From contig JAQMWT010000594.1 of assembly GCA_029834535.1 (NCBI GenBank), positions 1 through 64,000 of the forward strand: a stretch of 64,000 nucleotides of DNA, read 5' to 3'. Origin of the DNA: Chrysophaeum taylorii. Taxonomy: Eukaryota > Sar > Pelagophyceae > Pelagomonadales > Pelagomonadaceae. The notes below the pieces were generated by a model. That model worked only from the letters and a program-made list of their open reading frames with translations. It had not been told where the DNA came from and did not search any database. This document shows positions 1-11,059 of this stretch, one piece after another (position 1 is the stretch's first letter; each line of letters starts with the position of its first letter). A program made the position numbers and the translations under genes.

Positions 1-1145
1 ATTGAACCACTCACGTTCAAGCTCCTCGACCGTAGCCCGAGGTGGACAAGGAAGCTTCGTCGCCTCTTGAATAGCATCCAGACAGTTCTCATCATGCTGG
101 CGCAACTATTTCAATGTGATGGTCCCGTCCTTATAGTGTTTCCACATCTGCGGCCGTTCAGCTTCCCATTTGCGATAAGCTTCCATAGGGTCGAGTTGAT
201 ACTCGCCTCCAATCACGTTCATCGCTATTGAAGGTTTGTCGATCCTGCCTTCCATCATACGCCGCAATTGCATCCACCGCGCGTCGCGTCCACCTCATCA
301 CGGTCCTTAGTAATTTGCCCATTGAGAGGCGAAAATGTGATCCGAGTCATACCAGCAGCTCCTTTCTTGATATACAGTATCTCTTCTCTTCATTACGAGG
401 ACGTGCTGAACCGGGGTCCGTATGATGCTGCGGGGTAGGCTCCGGTCGACTTCGCGGTGGCTGATCGTCGGTCAATGCCGATACAGCGTCATCTTCTTCG
501 GGCGTAACATGAGTAGCATCCGGAGAGGTTGGCCGTGCCTCTCGAGCATGCGCCCGCATGGATTCCTCCACCATTCGTCGAAGTCGATCGTTGTCGATCC
601 GCTGCCGCTCCACTTCTGAACGTTGTTATTGCGCGTCGCGGCGGGTGCTCTCAAGTTCACGTATGACTTGCTCGATCTGCGACTGGTACATCTGAGTCGT
701 CGGCGATGGTCTGCAGAACCTCGGGGGCGGTACCCACGCGAAAATCTGTCGCTCTCGCGGATGGTGGCCTAGGAGGTGCACTCTCCTCTGGTCCACGCAT
801 CGCCGTAAACGGTCCGGGTTCCGCTCGAGATGACTCCGTAGTATTCATCGCACGTTCGTAGGGTCGTGCGTACGGGTCCGTCGGCTCACCCGGTCTTGAA
901 GTTGCGTTTGGCGCAACCGTAGCTCCCCCTTCGCCGGCGCGTGGATCCGGAAGGATGACCACGCTTGGGGGGCTGTCGAGGCTATCAGATGATCTTGCCT
1001 CTCTTCCGATGCCGCTTTCCTCGGCTTCCGGCCGTTGAAAGGGCGTACTGAATGGTGTTCTTCCAATAGACGCAAATGGAGTCCCTGCACTGAATCGTTG
1101 CAGACGCTCCTGTGCGTCCCGAAACCACTGCGGTCGTTCTGTCAT
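1..1145 (-). mobile_element. Decayed retroelement-like open frames (family uncertain)
   Basis: Two minus-strand open stretches (about 657-1145 and 347-613) code for proline-, arginine- and serine-rich, highly charged protein; the second begins with a short helical stretch and then becomes rich in Pro, Arg and acidic residues. This composition resembles the Gag-type first protein of an LTR retrotransposon, but no protease, reverse transcriptase or integrase motif and no terminal repeat is visible. The element is broken, with several breaks over about 1.1 kb, and probably runs on past the left edge. Family and age cannot be set from the sequence alone. It could also be a decayed host low-complexity protein. 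Confidence 0.3.
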
Positions 1146-4074
1146 TGGCCTCTCTGCCGTGACCGCGCTTTGCCCGGGTAATCTTAATCCGGACGCTCAC
1201 AACTCGTTTGTTGCACTCTTTTTCGTCAGACGACAAGTGCCGGCAGCCGTCTGACTGCGCGCTGTACCGGTGCGCTGGACTTACGGAAGTAATTGCCTTG
1301 CGCGTGAAGATTATGGACGGTCTTCCCGGTACTGTCGCTCGCCGTCAGGGAGGTGATCTACCTCGCGCGAGCTAGGTTAGGGCTTACTCTTTCTTTGCCT
1401 CGTAGGTCTTACGATGTTTGCCTAAATGAGTCGTAGTGACTCCGCCCCACGTTCGATCCGAATCACGTAAAATGAACCCCACGGCGGTACCCGTGATCCT
1501 CTGGATCTTCACCCCCAAATGCGTCGGCTTCGCACTCACTCGACCGTTACGAACCGACTCGCCGCCGAGAAACAGGAGATCGATAGTCCGGGAGTTGGAC
1601 TATTGATTCCCGTTTCTGAGACCATTGTAGTGGTTTCTCAGATACCCGCCCCTTCTGGCCGGACCAGGGGCCTCAACAACCCTTTCTCCCAACCCGAACC
1701 GCGGGTGAAACCACCACACGCCCGATCTCAGCGTAATACCTCACGCCATCACGAAATCGGACAATCAAATGAGGGTAATAGCAAGAAGACAGCAAGAAAG
1801 CAATACAAATGCCCGGTACATTGGGTTCAGTGGAAGCGCAGGTGAGGGTGTCAAGATGACACCCCCCCATAAGTGGAAGGTCATACCAGAGCAACAATCA
1901 GGGTAAGTCAGGTGGCAGGCAGGCAAGTGGGGGGGATGGGCGTTACTGCCACAGGCCCCTTAGCAGTCGACCTTCACAAGCCTGCTGCGGGAATCGAGAT
2001 TTACCAAGGGCAAGAACCGCCATATCGAACCACGTTTTTCGGCACGGGTCGGGAGGGGGAGTGCCGGGCACCTTGTCGTGTGAAGTTAAGGATGGCTCAA
2101 AACGATGACGCCACTGCTCCGCATTTTTAGGTTAAAACCGCGTCCATGTTTTATAAGCCTATTGCGGGAGTACGGTAAATAATACCTTACCCTGATCGCC
2201 GACTACGGTTGCGATGGAGGACGGTGCCTCATGAATCCTGAGCCTTGCGAGGGCATCCGCCCTCCCGGCGTAGGTTGGCACCTAGTCGCCTCCCGGGCGG
2301 GCCGGTTGGCAGCCGGAACGTTCGCAGTGGGACGGGGTATGGCCGGGGGGCGAAGACGGAAGGTTATCGACGAGTTGGTTGTCAGTCACATCGCGGTCTC
2401 CTCGTCGCATGGCGACAAGCTTGATGGTCACTCTCCGCCGACCGACCTTTCGGCGCTCCTCGTCTACAGGCCCGTGATTCCGGACTGGCTCCTGTCGGTC
2501 CGGCCTGGCTCCCATGCCCGGGAGAGGTCTGAAGTTAGTTAGTTAGTTACGGTAAATAATTTATACGGGGAGGTCCCTGTATCGTGGTGTCATATGAGTA
2601 AAACACACTGGCACAAAAGCATGAAGCGGACACTTTTTGCACATGATATGGTTACTAAAATTACCTTCAGTAAAAGTCCCGCAATAGGCTGGTTCGCGCA
2701 ATAGGTATTTTGCTGGTATGTAACACAGGGGGTTTGGGTTGTGTTGAGAGGTGAGAGATGCCGGGAAGGTGAAAGTATCCCGCTCAGGGGTTCGAAGGAT
2801 TGTGTGACACAGGGGTTTCCCACTAATGATGCCGTTGATTCAGATGATTAGTAGCCCAGCCTGTGTTATCACAGTTCTCAACAGGGAGACGCACTACGCG
2901 AGCCGGCGCGAGCAACCTTCTTCCGCATTTGAGGGTATGTCGTGTAGGAACCAGCTCGAGCGCGGCTCCACGTAGCAACATTTCCACGTACAAATCAATG
3001 TACGTGCGACTAAGATTGAGCCAGTAAGGGCGAATGTCCGAGACGAGTCGAAATCGGGGGGTCGCGCCGAGCGACCACCTAAATAAACCCAGGGACCCTA
3101 GCCTTCATGCTCATTCTTTGTTTCCCTCCGCGCTTATCCATTCAGACTCTTTGAGCGTGGGAGTATAATAATAGTCATTCTGGCTCTTTGAGCCTGCGCG
3201 TTGCAAACCAAACTAATGATAAACAACAATATACCTGGCCTTTCAGTTTGGGGAGTTGCTTACCATGATAATAAGAATGAAAGTACACTCCGAGCGAGGC
3301 TGGCAGTTGCTTATTACCATGATAGTATTTATAACAGCAAGCCAGCCCCCAAGTGGCGGAAATGACATAGGACAACAGGCCGGTTCGGACTTAACGGCGA
3401 ATTTGGGTCTTAATTCTTAATTGACCACAATATTTTCTCGATAGGCCCGGATGAAGGTAGTAACCGCAATAGCAATAGTGCATGCTGCCTTTGTAGGGGC
3501 TTGGGTTCCCGACGGGTGCTAATTAATCCTATCTCCCTCTAATTTGTTCGCACTGTCTTTCGCGCAGAGATTATCGACCCGAATCTCAGGCTGTGCCAGA
3601 CTCGGGACTGCCAGAGTACACGCCCCAATTGCGAATGATGATGGCCATGCGCCGTGGACAAGGCTGGAGGGTCGATGATAGAATATATCCACCATATACG
3701 GGGCATGCAAGTGCAAGTGCTGTCTCCCTGCTAGTGTCGAGAGGGGAAATCGACTATATTTCATAATACGGGACATTGTCTCGTTTCCAGCGTCGACAGG
3801 GGCGAATTCACCCTCCAACCGAGGGTGGACTCGTTACCAAGGAGCGATGGAGGCACGCGCAGTCGTGTACATAGGCAGTTTGAATTTCGCAGGTCGTCGA
3901 TCGAGGAAATGGTCATTCATCGGAATCTCACTGCGAGGTGGCAAACATGTACGCGCAAATGGTTAGTTATTCCCAAAATGGAGTGGAGAGAACGAGAACC
4001 AGAGAGACGTGCGTTTATAGTAAGCCAAAAAATTATCGCACGTATCGTGCTTGCCTGTTCTTAGCGGGTAGTCC
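1146..4074. other. Gene-poor stretch
   Basis: There is no convincing coding region on either strand. The open frames here are short, have no domain signature and lack the codon pattern of the neighbouring genes. Visible items are a short (GTTA)n run near 2533-2548 and a segment at 3240-3340 in which 'gttgctta..accatgata' occurs twice about 70 bp apart. Around 3080-3130 an AT-rich 'aaataaac' lies before a pyrimidine-rich stretch and could be an element promoter, but nothing proves it. Base composition is lower in GC than in the genes to the right, as expected for old repeat sequence. Confidence 0.4.
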
Positions 4075-6147
4075 CTACAATCTCTTGTCGCAGGCCAGCG
4101 GCGAACTCCGACACTTGGGCACCTGCAGTACGCGAAAGGGCCTGCAACACAGAACGTCGGCAAGGGGAAAATTGGAAGAACTGACGTCTTTTGCTTTGAT
4201 GGCACGGTCGCGTTCTCTGAGCGCGCGTTGCTTATATGCATTGGAGCGCTTGCGTTCTCGTTTGAGGTTTTCTTCGGCCTTCTTGCGGATAGCGTTGGTC
4301 TCGCTGCGAATCGATGCGGCAGTGGCGAGGCGGTCTGTCTTGATGGTGCTCTTGAGCTCGGCCAAAGCACTAGCGTGTTCGAGGCGCTCATTGTCGGCCT
4401 TAATCTTGACAGCCTCGGCGGATGCTTGGGCAGCTTGTGCAAGGCGTTGATGTTGGACTGCCTCGTCACGAGCTTGCTGGGCCTCGGCGAGGGCTTGCTG
4501 TTCGCGTTGCTCGGCGTCGAGGAGCTGTTCGATCCGAGCACGCGCTCGGTCCAATTCGACCTGGAGGCTGTCAACGGCTTCTCTGGATTGGGCAAGCTGC
4601 GGCTGAAGGGTTTTGGCAACGTCGGTTTCCACGCGCACGACACGGGCCTTCTCGATCTTGAGCTCGGCTTCGAGTTTGCGCTTTTCGGCCGTGAATTCGG
4701 CAAGTGCTTTGGCGTGTGCCCGCATCTGTTCCGAGCTAGCGAGCTCGCACGAGACGATGCGGTCCTCAAGCACGGCCACCGCCTCTTGCGCCTCATGTCG
4801 CGCGTGTTCGACAATCTCGTCGGCCGCAAGACGAGCGTCGAGGGCCGCGCGCTTTTCGCCGGCGAGCTGGAGATCGAGGGCCTCGCGCTTGCGTGCTTCG
4901 GCTGCCTCGCGGCGGGCTGCCTCCGCGCGCTCCGATTCAAGGTCACGCCGCACCCTCTCGAGGTCCTTGGTCGTCTCGGCTATCACCGACCGTAGCTGCT
5001 TCTCGCGCGCCTGCCCGGCCTTTTCTGCCGCGGCCGCGTCGGAGCGTAGGGACGCGACGCAGGACTCGAGTTGGTCGCGGCTCTCCTCGAGTTCCTCGAC
5101 CCGCGCGTCGGCGCTGGCGAGTTTCTTCTCGGCGACGGCGGCGTCAGTCACCAGCGTCGCCTTGGCCGCCTCGGCCGTACACAGCTGCTCCTTCCAGCCT
5201 GCCGCTGTTCGCACCGATGCTGCCGTCATCTCGGCGACTTGGGCGCGCAGGCCCTCGTTCTCGGCCGCGAGCTCGGCGCTCGCAATCTCAGCTTCGACGA
5301 CGCGCGTCTCGAGTTGTCGCACGCGATCCTCTGTCTCGCTCGACGCCTCGCGAGCCTCGAACTCGGCCAGTCGCCGCTTGAGCGCGCTTACTTCGAGCCC
5401 ATGCCGCTCCGCCTCGGCCGCCGCCGCGCTCGCCTGGTACGCGGAATACTGCTCGAACTCCGTTTTGCTTCTCTCGAGCTCGCGTCGCACGTTGAAGAAC
5501 ATCTGCTGGAACGTCTGTCCTTGCGCCTCAAGTTCCGCAATTTTCTGCTGGTGAGGGAGCTCTAGCTCTTCTTGTACCTGGATCCGCAACATATCCAGGT
5601 CCTGCGGCACGAGTTTCGCCTGCGGCCCGACGAGTCGCGTCTACTACAAAAACAGCGCCGTCACCTGAAGTGCGTCAAGCCTGCGAACGGCGAAATCATG
5701 CGTGCGTCTATGGTAGTAGTCCTCAACACGTACTCGCGTGTCCGTTCGTCGAGTTGCGCCTTCCATTTCTGCACAATCAGCTCCTGCGACGCGCCGCTTA
5801 TGGCGCGATCGCTAGAGGAGAACCGACCGTGCTTCGATCCGCCTCGATCTTCGCCTTGGTCGCCTCGATCAATTGCGCGCGCGTCGTGTTGAACTTCTCG
5901 CGTTGCCGCAGCAACTCGGTCTTGCAGGCCTCGTAGTTCTTCTGGAGCTGCGTATTTGCCTCGCGCAGCCCGTGACACGTCGTGATTGTCTGCGCGCGAA
6001 AACATCAATCAACAGCAGCCCGCGACCGCTGAGCACACCCACCTGCTGCAGATCGGTTTGCAGACTCTCGACAGTATGCATCAATGTCGCATAAGCCGCG
6101 GATGAAGACTCATCGCCGCCCGGCTCGAGCGGTGGCGGGCTCCTCAT
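4075..6147 (-). CDS. Five-exon coiled-coil protein, about 625 aa
   Basis: Exons read right to left: 6147-6043, 5989-5828, 5783-5734, 5680-5665, 5619-4075; the introns are 53, 44, 53 and 45 nt, all GT-AG, and every phase joins cleanly. The fourth exon is only 16 nt. The product starts MRSPPPLEPGG and is almost entirely alpha-helical heptad sequence rich in Ala, Glu, Arg and Gln (about residues 25-590), followed by a basic tail. There is no signal peptide or membrane segment, so it is probably a cytoplasmic or cytoskeletal (for example centrosomal or basal-body) scaffold; that role is inference from the coiled coil only. The last 35 residues are not coiled coil, so another small intron near the 3' end is possible. 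It shares a 180-bp promoter with the OSCA-type gene. A long plus-strand open frame inside it is an antisense shadow. Confidence 0.8.
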
Positions 6148-6327
6148 ATTGGCAAACTGCCGAACAGTGCTTCTTCTAAGTTACCCTTCTCGCACGACAT
6201 TTAATCACTAAACCCTATCCATGTCGAAACCCTAGATTCTCAACGCCGCTCCTAATAATAACTCTAGTTCCAAACCCTAGATTTCCTCAAAGTTCGAGTG
6301 GCGTCATGCGGGGGTGGTGAAGAGGCG
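6148..6327. promoter_or_regulatory. Bidirectional promoter with three telo-box motifs
   Basis: Only 180 bp separate the start codons of the coiled-coil gene (-) and the OSCA-type gene (+). The segment is AT-richer than its flanks and holds AAACCCTA at 6210-6217, 6227-6234 and 6272-6279; the last two are followed by GATT. AAACCCTA is the plant telo-box, known from promoters of growth and translation genes. Its use as a regulatory site here is inference. Confidence 0.55.
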
Positions 6328-7693
6328 ATGAAGGACTTGGTGCCGAAATGGCTCGAGGACCCCTCGGCCTACGCGCAGCCAGCGAATCTGGACATGTCGA
6401 CGGTCCTGCTCGTCGCCGGGATCAATCTTTTGATTGGTTGCGTCTGCGTGACGATTTTCGAGGTGCGCTCATTATAGTTACTGTTTGGACGAGAAGACGA
6501 CTAGGTGCTACGTCGGCGATGGCCCGGCATGTATTCGCCCAAGGAGGCCCACCTCCCGGGGTCGACGCCCAAAGTGCTCCACGTGCCGGGTGAGAAGCCG
6601 GGAGCTCCTTTGTCGTGGGTACGACCGTTAATGGCCCTCGACGAAGAGAAGGTCCTGCGATGCGGAGGGTACGACGTGCTCGTGTACTTGCGGTTCATCA
6701 GGATGGCGATGAGGATTTTCGGCTCGTTCGCTCCGTACGCCTTTGTCGTGCTTCTGCCCGTGAACGCGTCTGTGTTTTACCTCGATCCCGCCGCGACGCC
6801 GCCCGCCGGAGACGAGAACGGCGTCGTGAACACCTTCAATCGATTATCGGTGTCTTCGATGCCGATTCGCGATTCGCGCATGTGGGCGCATTGTTTGGGG
6901 GTGTACCTTCTGACGGGGCTTACGATGCACGTTCTGGCACGGGAGAGTTGCTGGTACGCGCGCTTGCGACACCGGTTCTCGACGGAACGAGGCGAGGCGC
7001 GCCAGCGGACCGTCTTGGTTCAGCGGGTCCATCTCGAGCTCCGGAGCTCGCCCAAGCTGGCGGAGTACTTTTCGCGGCTTTACCCGGGCAAGGTCGTCGG
7101 CGCCGTCATGTGCCGACACACGGACCGCCTCGACTGGCTGGTGGCCGCGCGCGCGACGAGCGTCGCTTGCCTCGAGCGAGTGGAATTACGGCGCGCGAGC
7201 CAAAAGATTGCGGACCTCGAGGCGTACGGCGGGCCGCGTCGGTGCAGCAGCACCGACCGGTACTCGCAGCTCCTCGAGGACGTGTACGACCCGTGCTGGT
7301 GGCGCTGCCAGACGGCGCTCGGCGAGCGCGCGACGGCGCACGAGCGCGCGACGCGGCGGCTCGACGACGGCGTCGAGGCCGAGCGCCGGCGGCTCGCTGC
7401 CGTGGATCCCCTCGTCGGTCGGCCATCCTCCTCGACCTCCGCCTCAACCCAACGCGGCGTCGCGCGCGCGGCGGCGACAGTCGTCGTCGACGCCGCCGTC
7501 GTCGCGGCGCTCGAGACCCCCGAGCCCCCCGTCCGAGCGGCGACGCTCGACGTCGAGGCGCCGCCTCCGCACCTCTCTTCTTCTTCTTCTTCTTCTTCAT
7601 CGTTCCGATGCGCCACCGAACCGAGCGACGACGGCGCCGACGACGGCGCCTCCAAGGGCGACGGCGACTTATCGTCGCGCTCGTTCTTGTCTT

Positions 7694-7725
<32 letters not shown>

Positions 7726-9134
7726 TACTACTCGGGTGTCAACCGAGGCGCGTCGTCCGACTGCCAGCTGTGCTGCTCGAGGCTGCGCCGACGTGGTGCC
7801 GAGGCCGCGGCGCTCCTTGGCGCGCACCGCCTCGAATCGCGTGCCAAGGTGATTGGAGACAAGGGGTTCGTGACTTTCAACGCCTTCACGGGCGCGACCG
7901 TCGCGACGCAAGTTTTCCACGCGGCGACGACGGGCGGCATGTACGCCGAGATGGCGCCCGAGCCGCGCGACATATTCTGGGGAAACATCCACGTCACCGT
8001 CAAGCAGCGAGCGACGCGTCGCGTCATCGCCAACACCTTGGTCGCACTTCTCCTCGTTTTCTACATCGTCCCCGTCACCCTCGTGTCGCTCGTGCTTTCC
8101 GAGCAAGCTATCAAGGCCCGCTGGCCCGCCGTCGGCCGCTACTGCAAATCCTCGATCGCCGCCGAAGCGGGCGTCAAGATGATCCATCCCATGGGCCTCA
8201 TCGGCCTCATGCTGCTCCTGCCACCCTTCTTCCTCGGCCTCGGCTTCTGGGAGGGCCAGTACGTTTATCTCGCTTCCCTCGTTAAACAACAAAAACACCG
8301 TCTCGCAGGCTGTCCTGGTCGGCCAACACGCTGTCCCAGCTCTCGCGCTACTATTCGTTTCAAATCACCAACGTCCTGCTGGTCACTACGGTGGCCGGCT
8401 CGCTCGTCAAGTGCCTTCAGAAAATTATCGAAAACCCAAAGCTGACGTTCGCGCTCCTCGGCGAGAGTCTCCCGCAGGTCTGCGCCTTCTTCTCCTGCTA
8501 CATATTCATCAAGGCCTTTTCGGGTCTCACGATCGAACTGTGCCGCGCCGTCGCTGCTATCCAGATGTTCGCAAAACGCTGCATCTACCCCTTCACGACG
8601 GCGCGCGATCGGGCCAGCGAGATTTTTGGTCTACGAGACTTTGAACACCCGGGCTGGTTCTCCTATGGAAAATTTGGCGCTCAGGACCTCCTCGTCGTCG
8701 TCCTCCTCATGACTTACTCGGTCATGGCCCCCGTCATCCTCGTCCCGGGCCTTCTCTTCCTGGGCCTCGCGTCTGTCGTCTATCGCCATCAACTCCTCTA
8801 CGTCTACGTCCCCATCTTCGAATCTGGCGGCCTCCTCTTTCCAAGGATCTATCGCAGGACGCTTTTTTCCGTATTTATCCTCCACTTCACCATGGTCGGC
8901 ATCTTCTTCCTCAAACATGCATATTATCAGGGTTACGCCACGCTCGCGCTCTCCGCCGGCCTCTACGTCTACGTGCGCGTCGCCGCCCATCTCGACGTCT
9001 CCCATCACCTTGCCATGGAGCTCGCCACCGCCGTCGATGACGCCATGCGCTACGACCGCGATCCCAAGCTCGACGACGCCCTCCTCCTCCGCGGCTTGCA
9101 GGACTACGTGCAGCCGGGTCTAGCGACTCCGTGA
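6328..9134 (+). CDS. OSCA/CSC1/TMEM63-type mechanosensitive cation channel, about 904 aa
   Basis: Exons are 6328-6462, 6505-8258 and 8309-9134, with introns of 42 and 50 nt. The protein begins with a short extracellular segment and a first helix (about 25-45), then the 'MYSPKE' stretch and two more helices, a large cytosolic insert, and a C-terminal block of membrane helices typical of the family. The motifs 'GFVTFN', 'AFTGATVATQV' and 'ARDIFWGN-like' (EPRDIFWGNIHV) are the hallmark end of the cytosolic domain, leading into the channel helices; 'ENPKLTFALLGESLPQ' and 'RAVAAIQMF' follow. Family members are Ca2+-permeable osmo- or tension-gated channels or lipid scramblases of the plasma membrane. 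The cytosolic loop carries an unusual insert of about 150 residues with Ser- and Asp-runs coded by (TCT)n and (GAC)n repeats near 7570-7730. Confidence 0.9.
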
Positions 9135-9849
9135 TCGCGATGCTCCCTCCGCTTCCGCTACGCCACCTTCTTCTTCTCCTGCTTCAGACATTATTACGGA
9201 TGACGGTTGGCCATGCATATTTCGAATCGAAGAAGAAGAATCCCATAAGAAGATAATTCCATTATATATTTTTTTTTCTCTCTACCAGACACATCGTTGG
9301 CGTGCGTCCCACAGGTGTCCGACTATAGCTTCGGCCTGATCGCGAACTGCGCACGGTCGTCGTCGCGATGGAGGACGCGGGGGGCTGGCTCTCAGCCCTT
9401 CGGCAAGAAGCGGGCATTTCGAGAAAATGGCGAACAGTCGATTCAGGCCCCGGCTCGCGTCGTGGTGCGCGACGACTTGTCGCAAAGGACGACGCGCAAG
9501 GCCGCGAGCGTTGTCCTCGTCAATTCCACAAATGCGCCAGTTGCTAATGCCCTGCCGGGACCTCTTTCAATGACGACCTGCTCGGACGCAGCTCCGCGAC
9601 TGTTCAAAAGACAGCGTCACGACATTCTCATCATGGGGGGGGGAGGGATGGATGGAAACACCAACTGCATTTATTGGTGTCCGTCCGTTCGGTTTGATAT
9701 GGATGACCGCCATGTATGCAGCTGCTCATACGAACGAAATCTGGCACGCAAACCATATGGTCAATGCGGGCCGCGGAACGTCTAGTACACGTTTCTTGCT
9801 ACGCAGGATCTAGCGGCTGCTCGCACCTTCATCGCGAAACGGTTTGCGA
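9135..9849. other. Downstream spacer after the OSCA-type gene
   Basis: It begins with the 3' untranslated part of the channel gene (AT-rich, GAA-rich near 9225-9260, then a T-run). The rest has short open frames only, with no recognisable domain. Decayed LINE sequence begins near its right end. Confidence 0.4.
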
Positions 9850-10160
9850 GTACATCCTCGTTCGCTCTTGTCCCACCAACTCGATCATGTCGTAGTAGAG
9901 AATCGCAAGTTGGGTCCAATTTTGGACGTGGGCATCATCACTGAGAATTTTTCCAATTCTGATGATCACTGTGCGCTCAAATGCATCGTCCGAATCCAGA
10001 AGATACGACTCGCGCTACCCAACGACACTCGGCACTGCAACCCTCGCCTTGACTACACTCCGCTGCAGACTCCGCAAGGAGACGGCGCATTTAACTGCTT
10101 CTGCCGCGCTCGACCGCACGCGACGCAACAAACCGGAATGCTTCGCAGCTGCAGCATATT
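9850..10160 (+). mobile_element. LINE (non-LTR retrotransposon) endonuclease fragment
   Basis: The translated stretch contains 'QLDHVVVENRKLG', 'DVGIITENFSN' and 'SDDHCALKCIVRIQ', which match the last part of an apurinic-type LINE endonuclease: the conserved (I)DH, then SDH (here S-D-D-H, one residue inserted), then the closing beta strand. It lies on the same strand as the LINE reverse-transcriptase fragment at 12600-13560 and is probably the same insertion. The reading frame is disrupted shortly after, and the sequence ends where a repeat that recurs at 43.1 kb begins (near 10165). It is a fossil with no intact ORF. Confidence 0.6.
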
Positions 10161-10200
10161 TTCTGTCTTTAAATGTCGACTGCTAAGAGGGGGGTGTGTG
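10159..10200 (+). repeat. Dispersed repeat motif, copy 1
   Basis: The segment 'ctttaaatgtcgac' followed by 'tgctaagagggggg' and a GT-rich run recurs almost unchanged at 43150-43190, and 'ctttaaatgtcgac' occurs again at 42123-42136. It marks a dispersed repeat family inserted next to the LINE endonuclease fragment. Confidence 0.7.
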
Positions 10201-10605
10201 TGGATTTTCTGTCACCTAGAAGTTCTAGCGGACGCTTGCTTCTTGCTCGGTCGTGCAGTTTCCGCGGCCGTTGTACAAACAAGGGCACGGTGGTTCTGGC
10301 GGGCTGAATGCCGGCTGCGAATCGCCTGGTGAAATGTCGCGTTATTGCGACTTGCGGTTTCCCAAGGATAGGCCGTCGCGTCAGACGCAGATGCAAGAGC
10401 CGGATGGTGCTCGTTGTTCTTCACCTCAGGAGAGTGCGAACGTGTTTCGTGCACACTTTAGGGAACTTCAGAGTCGTCAAACCTGTTATGACGCAGGAGT
10501 CATACATACAAGCGCGTTTGAGCATAATAACGGTTTCCCCCCGTAACTGCTGATCGACCGCCCCACCGACGCCGCTTGGCCACTTTCGAGCACGACTGGA
10601 AAGGC

Positions 10606-10732
10606 ATCGATCGGCACCTGGAGACCTGGAAAATGTCCAGATTAGCGAGTTTTAGGCGGTGGAGACGTCTAAGGGCACTGGGTTTCGGGGGCAAGACCTT
10701 CGAGTTTCGCGGGTCTTTTGGTGCCGATCGAT
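10606..10732. repeat. 13-bp inverted repeat with 101-bp spacer
   Basis: ATCGATCGGCACC at 10606-10618 is the exact inverse of GGTGCCGATCGAT at 10720-10732. The arms could be the ends of a very short inverted-repeat element or a decayed hairpin. No flanking target duplication is obvious. Confidence 0.5.
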
Positions 10733-10832
10733 ACCCCTTATTTGTCGACTTTGGGGGGGCTTGCTTCGTCGGAACACATGTCGTCAGAACACATGACGAT
10801 CTTCAGTTGCGGGAAGCTCTTTCCAAAATGTG

Positions 10833-10891
10833 AGGGTAGGAATGCCGGTCCTGGTGTGTGCGAGTACCTGGGGCTATATATACTCTTGTGT
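10833..10891 (+). repeat. Dispersed repeat with TATA-like core, copy 1
   Basis: About 58 bp starting GAGGGTAGGAATGCCGGTCC and ending with GGGGCTATATATAC are nearly identical to 43016-43073. The CTATATATAC core looks like a promoter TATA box, so the repeat may be the regulatory end of a mobile element. Confidence 0.7.
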
Positions 10892-11059
10892 TTTCGTCCA
10901 ATTTGGGCGGGCGTCCTCAAAAAGAACACTCAACGGACCGATTTTGCCTCATTTCATGGAAATGGAGAAGCGTTGCGGCGTGTCTGACGCCTGACGCGCA
11001 GTCCGAGCGCGTCCGGACAGTGTCGATGCATCCACGCAGCCTGGTGGCTTTCGTCATCA

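Noticed and set aside
1146-2560. Possible terminal repeat of the retroelement remnant
   Set aside because: No second copy of any end sequence is found within the window.
2780-2800. tRNA-like B box (GGGTTCGA)
   Set aside because: No matching A box, acceptor stem or cloverleaf around it; I see no tRNA or rRNA gene in the window.
3963-5565. Several long frames over the coiled-coil gene, on both strands
   Set aside because: Low-complexity Ser/Arg/Leu-rich shadows of the heptad-repeat gene, without domains.
6615-8285. 556-codon frame overlapping the OSCA-type gene
   Set aside because: Arg-rich out-of-frame reading of the channel gene; no family match.
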